From an uncultured Muribaculaceae bacterium (GTDB taxonomy: Bacteria; Bacteroidota; Bacteroidia; Bacteroidales; Muribaculaceae), in the NCBI GenBank assembly GCA_910585755.1, contig CAJUFH010000084.1, positions 1 to 7,318 of the forward strand: a stretch of 7,318 nucleotides of DNA. The letters are read 5' to 3'. This document shows, piece by piece, positions 1 to 5,350 of the stretch (position 1 is the stretch's first letter; every line of letters starts with the position of its first letter). A model generated the notes under the pieces. It worked only from the letters and a program-made list of their open reading frames with translations. It did no database searches and was not told where the DNA came from. The position numbers and the translations under genes were made by a program.

Positions 1-2582
1 ATATAGGAGACCTGCCCCTGGAGGGTCCCGATCAGGTTGTCAATGGAAGTTTTCGCCGATCCGTCCAGCTCATTAAAAAGGCCGAGCTGTCCGTCTATGC
101 TCTCCATAGCGGAGTTATAGCTTTCCTCATAGGCCGCCTGGAGGGTCTCCATTTTGACGGTTATATCCTCCACGCGGGAGGTCATTTCCTGGGTTTTGGC
201 GGCGGCCTCCGCCTGTTTCTCTCCGTATTCCCGGGACGCCTCCTCAAGCTCCGCATATTCCGCGGCGTTTTCATCCAGTGCGGCGGTGAGCTCGTTAATA
301 TTATTATTAAGCTCCCTTGTATTTCCGACGCCCGTCTCCTCGGCCTCATTCAGTGCAAGACGGGCCTCTGTGAGCCGTGCTTCAATCGCCGCCCGCTCCG
401 CGTCGAGTTCGTTCAACCTGGAGACCTGGGCTTCATATTCTTCCTTTGCGGCGGCCCGTTCGAGTGCGGACGCTAACTCCGCCTCAGTGAGACCCTCCAG
501 GGAATCCCGCTCCTTGTCGTAGGCGAGGCCGAGTTCTGGGATTGCCTCGTTTAGCTCGTCTACCTTTTGGGCGATCAAGTCCTTTTGTAGTGCCGACTTT
601 TCCTCTACGGCGAGGAGCTCTTGTAGAGAGGCGGCGGTCGCGGCGGTGGTCTCTTGCTCTGCCGCCATTGTTTCGGATAATTCCTCATAGGCCGCCTTTG
701 TTTCCTGCATGGACTCTATAAAGGTTTTTGTTCCCTCGTCTGCCTCCTTCGAGGCGGCGATCCATGTCCCTATTGCCACGGTCAGCCCCACAACCGCCGC
801 CGTTACTGCTACAACCGGCTTTGCGGCGAGGAGGCCAAGCGCCACTTTTAGAGCCGCTATAATTTGCGGAGCGGCGGCCAGAGCGGCCACTCCCGCGGAC
901 ATAGCGCCGAGGGCGGCGGTTACTCCAACGATCGCTCCCATGATCCACGGGTTTTCATTTACAAAATCGGTCGCCCATGTGAAAGCGTCTGCGCCCGAGT
1001 TATATAACTTTTCAAGCGCGGGGTTCAGTTGGTCGCCTATGGCAATTTTCAAATTTTCTGAGGCGGTCGTCATTCGCTGTTGTGCAAACTCCGTTGTATC
1101 CGCCATAATCTGAAAATTTCGCTCTACGGCCCCGGAGCTGTTCGCCATGACTCCGAGGGTCCGGTCAAATTCTTCCGCCCCGGTATTGAGGAGGGAGAGG
1201 GCCGCCTTGCCCGCCGTGGTGCTACTCCATAGGTTAGAGAACGCGGTCGCGTCCCCGTCCACGCTCTCGGAGAGGATCGCCATAATATCGCCGAGGTTTG
1301 ACCCGCCCTCCATGAGTTCTGAAAAGCTCTTTCCAGTTTGGTCCTCCAGAATCCCGGCCACGTTGGAGCCGTTTTTTGCCAGCTCGTCAAGCATAGCGGA
1401 GAGGTTGGTTGTCGAAATGGCCGTATTTGTGCCGCTCTTTGTGAGGAGGGCATAGGCGGTCGTCAGGTTTTCAAGGCTCACATGGTAGGCGGCGGCGGAT
1501 GGGATGATCTGGCCCATGCTGGCGGCCAGCTCGCCGACGGAGGTTTTTCCCTCGTCCTGTGTCTTTACAAGCATAGAGGCCACGCGCTCAGCGTCCGACC
1601 CCTCCAATTTGTAGGCGTTGATCGCGGTAGTGAGGACGTCGACGGCGGTCGACGCCTCCGTAAAGCCCGCCGCCGAGGTCTTTGTAGCCGTGGCGACGAA
1701 ATTGACCACGCTCGCCGTATCCACGCCCGCCGACCTCGCCTGATAGGCCGCCTCGGCCAGGGCCCCCACGGCGACGCCTGTCTCATTTGATAAATCTAAT
1801 AACTGCGCCTTTATATCCGACATTGAATAAATTTTTGTATCTATCAATGTGGATAATTTTGCTAAAGAGGTCTCAAACCCGGCGGAGGCTTGGGCGCACT
1901 CCGCGAGGGCGTCCGCAATTTCCTTTACTGTTTTAGCGACGCCCGCCGCGGCCAGGGCGGCGGCGAGTTGTTCGATCCCCTTTTTTGACTTGTCGACTTC
2001 GTTTCCAAATTCGTCTATGGAATCCGCGCACCCGTCGGCGCTGTTGCGGGCCTCGTCGAGATAGCCATTATTCTTGTCGATCTCGTCGGAGAGACCGTTT
2101 AACTCGACCTTTGCATTATTAAGCTGTTTTTGCCAGTTTTGGACGCCTCGCTCCGCCGCCGCCTGTCCGGCCTGTGCCTCCTCAAGTTCGGCGTTCCATT
2201 TGTCGAGCTCCTTTGTGAGGGCCTCTTGCTCTCTGGAGGTGTCCCCGGTGGACCGCCGCAAGGTTTCAAGGGCCCGCTCGCACCGCTCTATATTGCTTTG
2301 TGCCGTGGATACCCGGGAGGAGTATTCCTCCTGTGCCCGCTGGGCGTTGCGGAGTGCGGCCTCCAGGGTGGAGACCTTCTCCTGTTGCTTTTTATACATG
2401 GAATCCAGGGCGGCCCCCTTGGCCGTGAGGGCCTCCATGCTGTTAGCGTTTCCGCGAAATTCGCTCTCCACGAGCGCAAGGCCCGACTTGAGCGTGGACA
2501 GTTCGGAATTACAAGCGGCGATCGCCTGTTTATATTGGGCCTCACCCTCTACGGCGAGTTTTGTCGAGATTGTCCTTGCCAT
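1..2582 (-). CDS. Phage tail tape measure protein, TP901-like (3' end outside window)
   Basis: The tape measure sets tail length and sits inside the tail tube until DNA ejection. The frame is open from the ATG at 2582-2580 to the left edge, giving 860 visible codons with no stop. An AAAGGAG ribosome site (2598-2592) lies 9 bases upstream and supports this start. Residues about 60-190 are charged, Gln/Glu-rich and coiled-coil-like. Residues about 230-500 resemble the TP901 tape measure core (Ala/Thr/Ser-rich, including the stretch SNETGVAVGALAEAAYQARS). About 547-609 is a long Ala/Val/Gly/Leu-rich hydrophobic stretch able to form membrane-spanning helices, followed by a second coiled-coil region to about 830. 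Length, composition and position after the chaperone all fit the family. It is the last gene seen on the structural transcript, which must cross the opposing zinc-ribbon gene to reach it. The family call is from remembered patterns, but the identity is secure. Confidence 0.93.
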   Translation of the reverse strand, partial: MARTISTKLAVEGEAQYKQAIAACNSELSTLKSGLALVESEFRGNANSMEALTAKGAALDSMYKKQQEKVSTLEAALRNAQRAQEEYSSRVSTAQSNIERCERALETLRRSTGDTSREQEALTKELDKWNAELEEAQAGQAAAERGVQNWQKQLNNAKVELNGLSDEIDKNNGYLDEARNSADGCADSIDEFGNEVDKSKKGIEQLAAALAAAGVAKTVKEIADALAECAQASAGFETSLAKLSTLIDTKIYSMSDIKAQLLDLSNETGVAVGALAEAAYQARSAGVDTASVVNFVATATKTSAAGFTEASTAVDVLTTAINAYKLEGSDAERVASMLVKTQDEGKTSVGELAASMGQIIPSAAAYHVSLENLTTAYALLTKSGTNTAISTTNLSAMLDELAKNGSNVAGILEDQTGKSFSELMEGGSNLGDIMAILSESVDGDATAFSNLWSSTTAGKAALSLLNTGAEEFDRTLGVMANSSGAVERNFQIMADTTEFAQQRMTTASENLKIAIGDQLNPALEKLYNSGADAFTWATDFVNENPWIMGAIVGVTAALGAMSAGVAALAAAPQIIAALKVALGLLAAKPVVAVTAAVVGLTVAIGTWIAASKEADEGTKTFIESMQETKAAYEELSETMAAEQETTAATAASLQELLAVEEKSALQKDLIAQKVDELNEAIPELGLAYDKERDSLEGLTEAELASALERAAAKEEYEAQVSRLNELDAERAAIEARLTEARLALNEAEETGVGNTRELNNNINELTAALDENAAEYAELEEASREYGEKQAEAAAKTQEMTSRVEDITVKMETLQAAYEESYNSAMESIDGQLGLFNELDGSAKTSIDNLIGTLQGQVSY

Positions 2583-2622
2583 GCGCGGCGGCTCCTTTCT
2601 ATGGCAATAATCAATTTTTTAC

Positions 2623-2651
2623 TTGACATTACCATATTTTCGGGTGATAAT
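2623..2651 (+). promoter_or_regulatory. Sigma-70/SigA-type promoter of the zinc-ribbon gene
   Basis: A perfect -35 box TTGACA (2623-2628) is followed by a 17-base spacer and the -10 box GATAAT (2646-2651), one mismatch from consensus. Transcription would start near 2657-2659, leaving a leader of about 45 bases before the GTG at 2704. It lies in an A+T-rich gap, just behind the tape measure ribosome site and pointing away from it. The boxes match vegetative host promoters, so expression would not need the phage late programme. This is inference. Confidence 0.82.
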
Positions 2652-2664
2652 TTCCCTTGTGAAA

Positions 2665-2680
2665 TGCGACGATTTTCGCA
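2665..2680. repeat. Short inverted repeat in the leader of the zinc-ribbon gene
   Basis: TGCGA and TCGCA are perfect inverted arms (2665-2669 and 2676-2680) separated by six bases. The repeat sits 14 bases past the -10 box, within the predicted first 25 transcribed bases. It could be an operator or a small 5' hairpin. Five-base arms may also arise by chance. Confidence 0.3.
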
Positions 2681-2691
2681 ATATAAAAAGT

Positions 2692-2697
2692 GAGGTG
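2692..2697 (+). promoter_or_regulatory. Ribosome binding site that fixes the zinc-ribbon gene start
   Basis: GAGGTG is separated by six T from the GTG at 2704-2706. This favours GTG over the in-frame TTG at 2623, which lies inside the -35 box and so could not be on the transcript. Confidence 0.7.
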
Positions 2698-2703
2698 TTT
2701 TTT

Positions 2704-3120
2704 GTGGCTTTAATCTCGTGCCCCGAGTGCGGAAAACAAATTTCCGACTCTACTCCAACGTGTCCGCATTGTGGTTATCGTTTCTCTGTCGATACTTCCC
2801 CCGTTGCTCCGCCGTCCCCGACCGAAATCAAACCTTCAAAATCAAATATTCCCATTGGTGTTATTGAGGTTTTAGCTGGTATCGCAATCATTTTAATTTC
2901 GATCCCGTTTATAGGGGTGTTCGGGCTTGGAATTTTTAGCATGATTGCGGGTGTTGTCCTGCTTGGCGCTGGCTTCTCTAATATCGCGGGTATGCACGAC
3001 GTAATTTGCCCTTACTGTAAAAGTTCCGGGAAAATTGCAAAGGGCGCTAAAAATTACAAGTGTTCTACTTGCAAAAAAAGGAGTGTCCGGGAGGACGCCT
3101 ATCTCAAGCCAGTTTTATAA
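2704..3120 (+). CDS. Moron-like membrane protein with zinc ribbons at both ends
   Basis: A protein of 138 residues starting at GTG 2704. Residues 6-23 form a zinc ribbon with C6-P-E-C9-G and C20-P-H-C23-G. Residues 28-48 are a Pro/Ser-rich linker. Residues 49-95 are strongly hydrophobic with a Pro at 68, read as two membrane helices forming a hairpin. A second four-cysteine site follows: C102-P-Y-C105 and C120-S-T-C123, with a basic tail. The hairpin would put both ribbons on the same side, probably the cytoplasm. The gene opposes the structural operon between chaperone and tape measure. It has its own promoter and terminator and is lower in GC (about 45% against about 60-68% for neighbours), so it looks like an acquired moron. 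N-terminal zinc ribbons followed by membrane helices are common in uncharacterised Firmicutes proteins. The function is unknown; lysogenic conversion or superinfection exclusion are only possibilities. Confidence 0.85.
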   Translation: MALISCPECGKQISDSTPTCPHCGYRFSVDTSPVAPPSPTEIKPSKSNIPIGVIEVLAGIAIILISIPFIGVFGLGIFSMIAGVVLLGAGFSNIAGMHDVICPYCKSSGKIAKGAKNYKCSTCKKRSVREDAYLKPVL

Positions 3121-3127
3121 TTCCGCC

Positions 3128-3157
3128 GCCGGAGGGGTTCGCCCCTCCGGCTTTATT
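3128..3157 (+). terminator. Rho-independent terminator of the zinc-ribbon gene
   Basis: A perfect 10-bp GC-rich stem (3128-3137 with 3142-3151) closes a TTCG tetraloop and is followed by TTTATT. It begins 7 bases after the zinc-ribbon stop codon. Its T tract also encodes, on the other strand, the TAA stop (3155-3153) of the frameshifted tail chaperone. Read from the minus strand, the stem is not followed by a U tract, so it should stop plus-strand transcripts far better than the structural transcript. Confidence 0.88.
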
Positions 3158-3694
3158 CGTCCTCCGGCTCCCGCTCCTTCTTTACACCCCGGGCCTGGAG
3201 GTAAAGCTCCCAAAGGTCCCCGATCTCTCCAGGTGTGGAGAGGAGGGTCTCTTTTTTTGAGAGGCCGCCCGCTGTCCCCATGCGGATATAATGGGCGCGG
3301 GTTACTACGTTTTTTTTTTCGTGCTGAGCTCCGCAAGTCCGAGGTCCACCTCGTCGGCGTCGGCCTCAATCTCCCGGCCATAGCCGAGGGTCAGGGCGGA
3401 GGGGATCGCAACCTTGAGGGCGGCGATCTCACTCGGAGCCATTGTCGCCGCGATTGTCTCGGCGTCCGTCATAGGTTCCGGGTCATACCCGAGGCTGCGC
3501 CGGACGAGCTCTCCTTGTTCTGCCAGGATTGCGGCGGCCTTGCAAGCGGCGGAAAATCCCTCCCGTGTGTCGCCCTTGATAGCTTCGATCATTTCGCCGG
3601 ACCCGCCGAAAACTTCTTGAATTTGAAACATAGCCTCCACGGTAAAGGCGAGGTATCGCACCCGGCCCGCAAGGTTGATTTTTACGCTTTTCAT
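3153..3694 (-). CDS. Tail assembly chaperone, -1 frameshift fusion (G-T type)
   Basis: The first 128 codons are shared with the short chaperone (3694-3311). A -1 slip on the A run then re-reads base 3311 and continues AAC-GTA-GTA for 52 codons to TAA at 3155-3153, giving a 180-residue product. The extension contains GGLSKKETLLSTPGEIGDLW, then a helical ELYLQARG segment and a charged end. This has the look of the second domain of Firmicutes tail chaperones (a Leu/Ser opening, then PGE and an amphipathic helix). An in-frame ATG at 3281-3279 has no ribosome site before it, so frameshift expression is preferred over a separate start. In lambda-like phages the fused form binds the tape measure while the short form binds tube subunits; here this is inferred from the arrangement. 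Confidence 0.75.
3268..3301 (-). promoter_or_regulatory. Candidate frameshift-stimulating stem-loop
   Basis: In the minus-strand RNA, CCCGC (3301-3297) can pair with GCGGG (3272-3268). Inside it CCCAT (3295-3291) can pair with ATGGG (3281-3277) around a 9-base loop, with a 1/4-base internal loop between the two stems. It begins 9 bases after the slippery heptamer, near the usual 5-9 base spacing for stimulators of -1 frameshifting. Folding was done by eye. Confidence 0.5.
3305..3694 (-). CDS. Tail assembly chaperone, short form (G-like)
   Basis: A 129-residue protein, ATG at 3694-3692, with AGGAGG (3705-3700) 5 bases upstream. It opens MKSVKINLAGRVRYLAFT, followed by a helical, Ala/Glu-rich body of the sort seen in Firmicutes tail assembly chaperones: short beta opening, then EAMFQIQEVFG and helices. 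Its place between the major tail protein and the tape measure is the conserved place for this role. It should coat the tape measure and recruit tail tube subunits during tail assembly, and is not usually part of the finished virion. Its end, STKKKT-stop, lies on the ten-A run where the -1 shift to the longer form is proposed. Confidence 0.88.
   Translation of the reverse strand: MKSVKINLAGRVRYLAFTVEAMFQIQEVFGGSGEMIEAIKGDTREGFSAACKAAAILAEQGELVRRSLGYDPEPMTDAETIAATMAPSEIAALKVAIPSALTLGYGREIEADADEVDLGLAELSTKKKT
3310..3319 (-). other. Slippery A10 run for -1 frameshifting
   Basis: Minus-strand codons read ACG AAA AAA AAA ACG TAG. The heptamer A AAA AAA (3317-3311) allows both tRNAs to re-pair after a one-base backward slip. 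The zero frame stops one codon later. The A run could equally cause RNA polymerase slippage, which would give the same products. Confidence 0.72.
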
Positions 3695-3718
3695 AGCGCC
3701 CTCCTGTAAATTCTTGTA

Positions 3719-3742
3719 GGGAGGCGGGTTGTCCCGCCTCCC
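3719..3742 (-). terminator. Intercistronic stem-loop after the major tail protein (leaky terminator or mRNA 3' stabiliser)
   Basis: A perfect 10-bp inverted repeat, GGGAGGCGGG and CCCGCCTCCC, with a 4-base loop lies 6 bases downstream of the major tail protein stop (3751-3749) and ahead of the chaperone ribosome site. No U tract follows on the minus strand (the next bases are TACAAGAATT), so full termination is unlikely. Partial termination or protection of the upstream mRNA would raise tube protein relative to chaperone, as stoichiometry demands. That role is inference. Confidence 0.55.
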
Positions 3743-3748
3743 TGTGTG

Positions 3749-4558
3749 TTACTCCGTCAGGGTATAGTGAGCCTCCAGCACGTCGGAGGCGGCGAATCCC
3801 TCAGCGGTGGCGATCGCCTTAATCGTGGTCTCCTCCGTAATCTCAATGGGGGAGGAATAGGCGGGGGAGGTCTCGGTCGGGTCGGAGCCGTCTGTGGTAT
3901 AGCGGATCACGGCGTCCGGCGTGGTGGTGGCGAGGGCAACGGTCGCGCCGCTGGCGACCGCACCCGCCGCAGGCGTGGCCGTGGGCGTGGCGGCCCGTTT
4001 CTTCCCCTGGAGCTGTTTCTTGATCCAGTCGATCGCCTCGGGCTCCGTCTTAAACTCCTCCGTAAACCTCCAGTCGCCCGTCTCACAAGCGAACACTGTA
4101 AAAGTCGTGTTGTTGGTCCCGAATGTGATACTGTCGGTTTTGGTCTGCGCGGTGTCGTTTCCGAGGGCGGCCTTGACGAGGGGATAGAAATAGCCCTTGT
4201 AAAGGACCTTTTTCCGCCTCATAAGTTTCTTGAAGTACGCAAGGCCGCCCGCCGGGGGATCGTCCCCGACATTGTAGCGGACCATTTTCCCCTCTACGGT
4301 GCAACCGTACACGACGCCCGCGACGGGGTCCTCCATGTCGTCGGTCTCCATAGCGATAGAGCCGGAGGAAAACTCCTCCACACTCTCGGCGAGGCCGTCG
4401 TCGGCGAAGAGCTTGCCGGAGGCGAGGTTTACGGTGAGGTCCGCCTTGACGAGGCGGCCCACCCGGACGGGTTCCTGGTCCTTGTAGACCGGGAGCTTGC
4501 CCTCCGGCTCCTCCGCCACGGGGTTAAAATAGGGATATTTCGCCCCAAAACTTGCCAT
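3749..4558 (-). CDS. Major tail tube protein, phi13 family, with C-terminal Ig-like/chitobiase-type domain
   Basis: A 269-residue protein that polymerises as hexamer rings to form the tail tube. ATG is at 4558-4556, with a perfect AGGAGG (4571-4566) 7 bases upstream, as expected for an abundant protein. The N-terminus (FGAKYPYFNPVAE, then SGKLFADDGLAESVEEFSSG) has the pattern of phi13-family major tail proteins: a KYP opening, then a LYADD-like motif. Residues about 1-185 are the tube domain. A Lys/Arg and Ala/Thr/Pro linker leads to residues about 197-269, with VIRYTTDGSDPT, SPI and TTIKAIA, the signature of chitobiase C-terminal (CHB_HEX_C) beta-sandwich domains. Such added domains usually stud the outside of the tail and may bind surface glycans. 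The tube identity is strong and the domain role is inferred. Confidence 0.92.
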   Translation of the reverse strand: MASFGAKYPYFNPVAEEPEGKLPVYKDQEPVRVGRLVKADLTVNLASGKLFADDGLAESVEEFSSGSIAMETDDMEDPVAGVVYGCTVEGKMVRYNVGDDPPAGGLAYFKKLMRRKKVLYKGYFYPLVKAALGNDTAQTKTDSITFGTNNTTFTVFACETGDWRFTEEFKTEPEAIDWIKKQLQGKKRAATPTATPAAGAVASGATVALATTTPDAVIRYTTDGSDPTETSPAYSSPIEITEETTIKAIATAEGFAASDVLEAHYTLTE

Positions 4559-4565
4559 AGTAAAA

Positions 4566-4571
4566 CCTCCT
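4566..4571 (-). promoter_or_regulatory. Consensus ribosome binding site of the major tail protein
   Basis: AGGAGG in an A+T-rich setting (AAATTTT before, TTTTACT after) with 7-base spacing to ATG. This is the most nearly ideal initiation site in the window, in keeping with the need for many tube subunits. Confidence 0.75.
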
Positions 4572-4576
4572 AAAAT

Positions 4577-5011
4577 TTATAGGTTTCTGCTGTCGAGAAA
4601 TTGGTTATAGACCCGCTCTCCGGCGTCTATCGCCTCTTTCTCTTTCTTCTTGTTCGCGGCGTCGATCGCGGGGCGGGCGGCTATGTGCCGCCCCGGGGCC
4701 CCGTACTCATTGATAAACGCGATCTCGGCGTTTCTCGTGCTCTGCTTGCCGCGCTTTCGGCTCCCCTGGGGATAGATGGAGAGGGAGCGCCCGTCCCTGT
4801 CCTTTTTGACCTTCCCCTTTTTGACCGATTTTGAGGAAATGCCCAAAGAGTGCGGCCCGGTCCACTGTTTTTCAATCTCCGCCCGCTGGGCCGGGAGAAT
4901 AACATCCGCCTCGGCCTCAAGGATACCCTCTACCACGCTATCCGGTAGGCGAGCCAGGGCGGCGAAATCGTCGGAGAGGGCGTCGAGCCCATTCACGGTG
5001 AGGCGTCCCAT
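4577..5011 (-). CDS. HK97 gp10-like head-tail/tail completion protein
   Basis: A 144-residue basic protein. It opens RLTVNGLDALSDDFAALARL, then a helix with EGILEAEADVILPAQRAEIE, a Lys-rich turn (KKGKVKKDRDGR), and a conserved-looking end with AFINEYGAPGRHIAARPAI and a final helix. The E-Y-G...I-x-A-R-P motif is typical of the HK97 gp10 family, which acts at the head-tail junction or tail completion. The ATG is 6 bases past the stop of the preceding gene. An AGGAGG (5028-5023) lies inside that gene's end with an 11-base gap, longer than usual, suggesting translational coupling. An ATG at 5022 is out of frame. The precise structural position of gp10-family proteins is less settled than that of the other connectors. 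Confidence 0.85.
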   Translation of the reverse strand: MGRLTVNGLDALSDDFAALARLPDSVVEGILEAEADVILPAQRAEIEKQWTGPHSLGISSKSVKKGKVKKDRDGRSLSIYPQGSRKRGKQSTRNAEIAFINEYGAPGRHIAARPAIDAANKKKEKEAIDAGERVYNQFLDSRNL

Positions 5012-5017
5012 TCTCTT

Positions 5018-5350
5018 TCATTCCTCCTCTAAGCCCTCGACGGTTTCGCACTCAAAAACATGGTGCTGACCATCTTTGTCCGAGGCGTTGGTATAGGCCG
5101 GATAGGTGAAGCCCGCCGAGGCGAGGGCTTTCTTAACGGCCCGCCGCTTTGCGGTAATGTCATAGCCGAGAGGGGCGTATAGATGGACCTGGACGGAGAC
5201 CCGCTCCTGTTCCGGCTCGTCGTCCCCGTAATTGATCGGGGTTGTGTGGTAATTGAACGTGATGTAAACCGCTTTCTTGCCCTCGTAGGCGTCCGCCTCT
5301 GCGGGCGCTATAGGCTCCAGGACGGCCCGCAAGGTTTCATTGATACTCAC
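5018..5350 (-). CDS. Small tail terminator/tail completion-like protein
   Basis: A 110-residue protein starting at GTG 5350-5348, which overlaps the preceding gene's TGA as GTGA, so translation is probably coupled. It contains YITFNYHTTPINYGDDEPEQ, then a VSVQVHLYAP strand, a KRRAVKKALASAGFTYP helix-turn, and QHHVFECETVEG near the C-terminus. This beta-alpha-beta pattern of about 110 residues resembles the small neck proteins that cap the tail tube and join it to the head in Firmicutes siphophages. The position between head closure and major tail protein agrees. The exact family was not confirmed; it could be annotated elsewhere simply as a prohead or minor structural protein. Confidence 0.7.
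   Translation of the reverse strand: MSINETLRAVLEPIAPAEADAYEGKKAVYITFNYHTTPINYGDDEPEQERVSVQVHLYAPLGYDITAKRRAVKKALASAGFTYPAYTNASDKDGQHHVFECETVEGLEEE

Noticed and set aside
1636..1656. Two close GTCGAC sites
   Set aside because: They arise from Val-Asp/Ser-Thr codons in the tape measure core and show no wider repeat structure.
2130..2693. Plus-strand open frame of 187 codons across the tape measure start
   Set aside because: It is antisense to a well-supported tape measure N-terminus, crosses the moron promoter, and its composition is that of a shadow frame.
2623..2703. Longer N-terminus for the zinc-ribbon protein starting at TTG 2623
   Set aside because: That TTG is part of the -35 box, upstream of the predicted transcription start, and has no ribosome site. 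The GTG at 2704 has one and starts right before the first zinc ribbon.
3310..3319. The ten-A run as a sequencing error creating a false frameshift
   Set aside because: It cannot be excluded from one sequence, but the short frame ends cleanly one codon later, a downstream stem is present and this gene is a classic place for programmed frameshifting.
3115..3381. Minus-strand open frame overlapping the chaperone end in the +1 frame
   Set aside because: Its sequence is Pro/Arg/Gly-rich with no family pattern and runs through the terminator hairpin. The -1 frame gives a recognisable chaperone domain instead.
3035..3709. Plus-strand open frame of 224 codons
   Set aside because: It is antisense to the chaperone and overlaps the zinc-ribbon gene out of frame. 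It has low-complexity Gly/Arg/Leu composition and no suitable start signals.
3746..4573. Plus-strand open frame of 275 codons antisense to the major tail protein
   Set aside because: It is a shadow of a GC-rich gene: Gly/Arg/Val/Leu-rich, no ribosome site, no family resemblance, while the minus strand is clearly coding.
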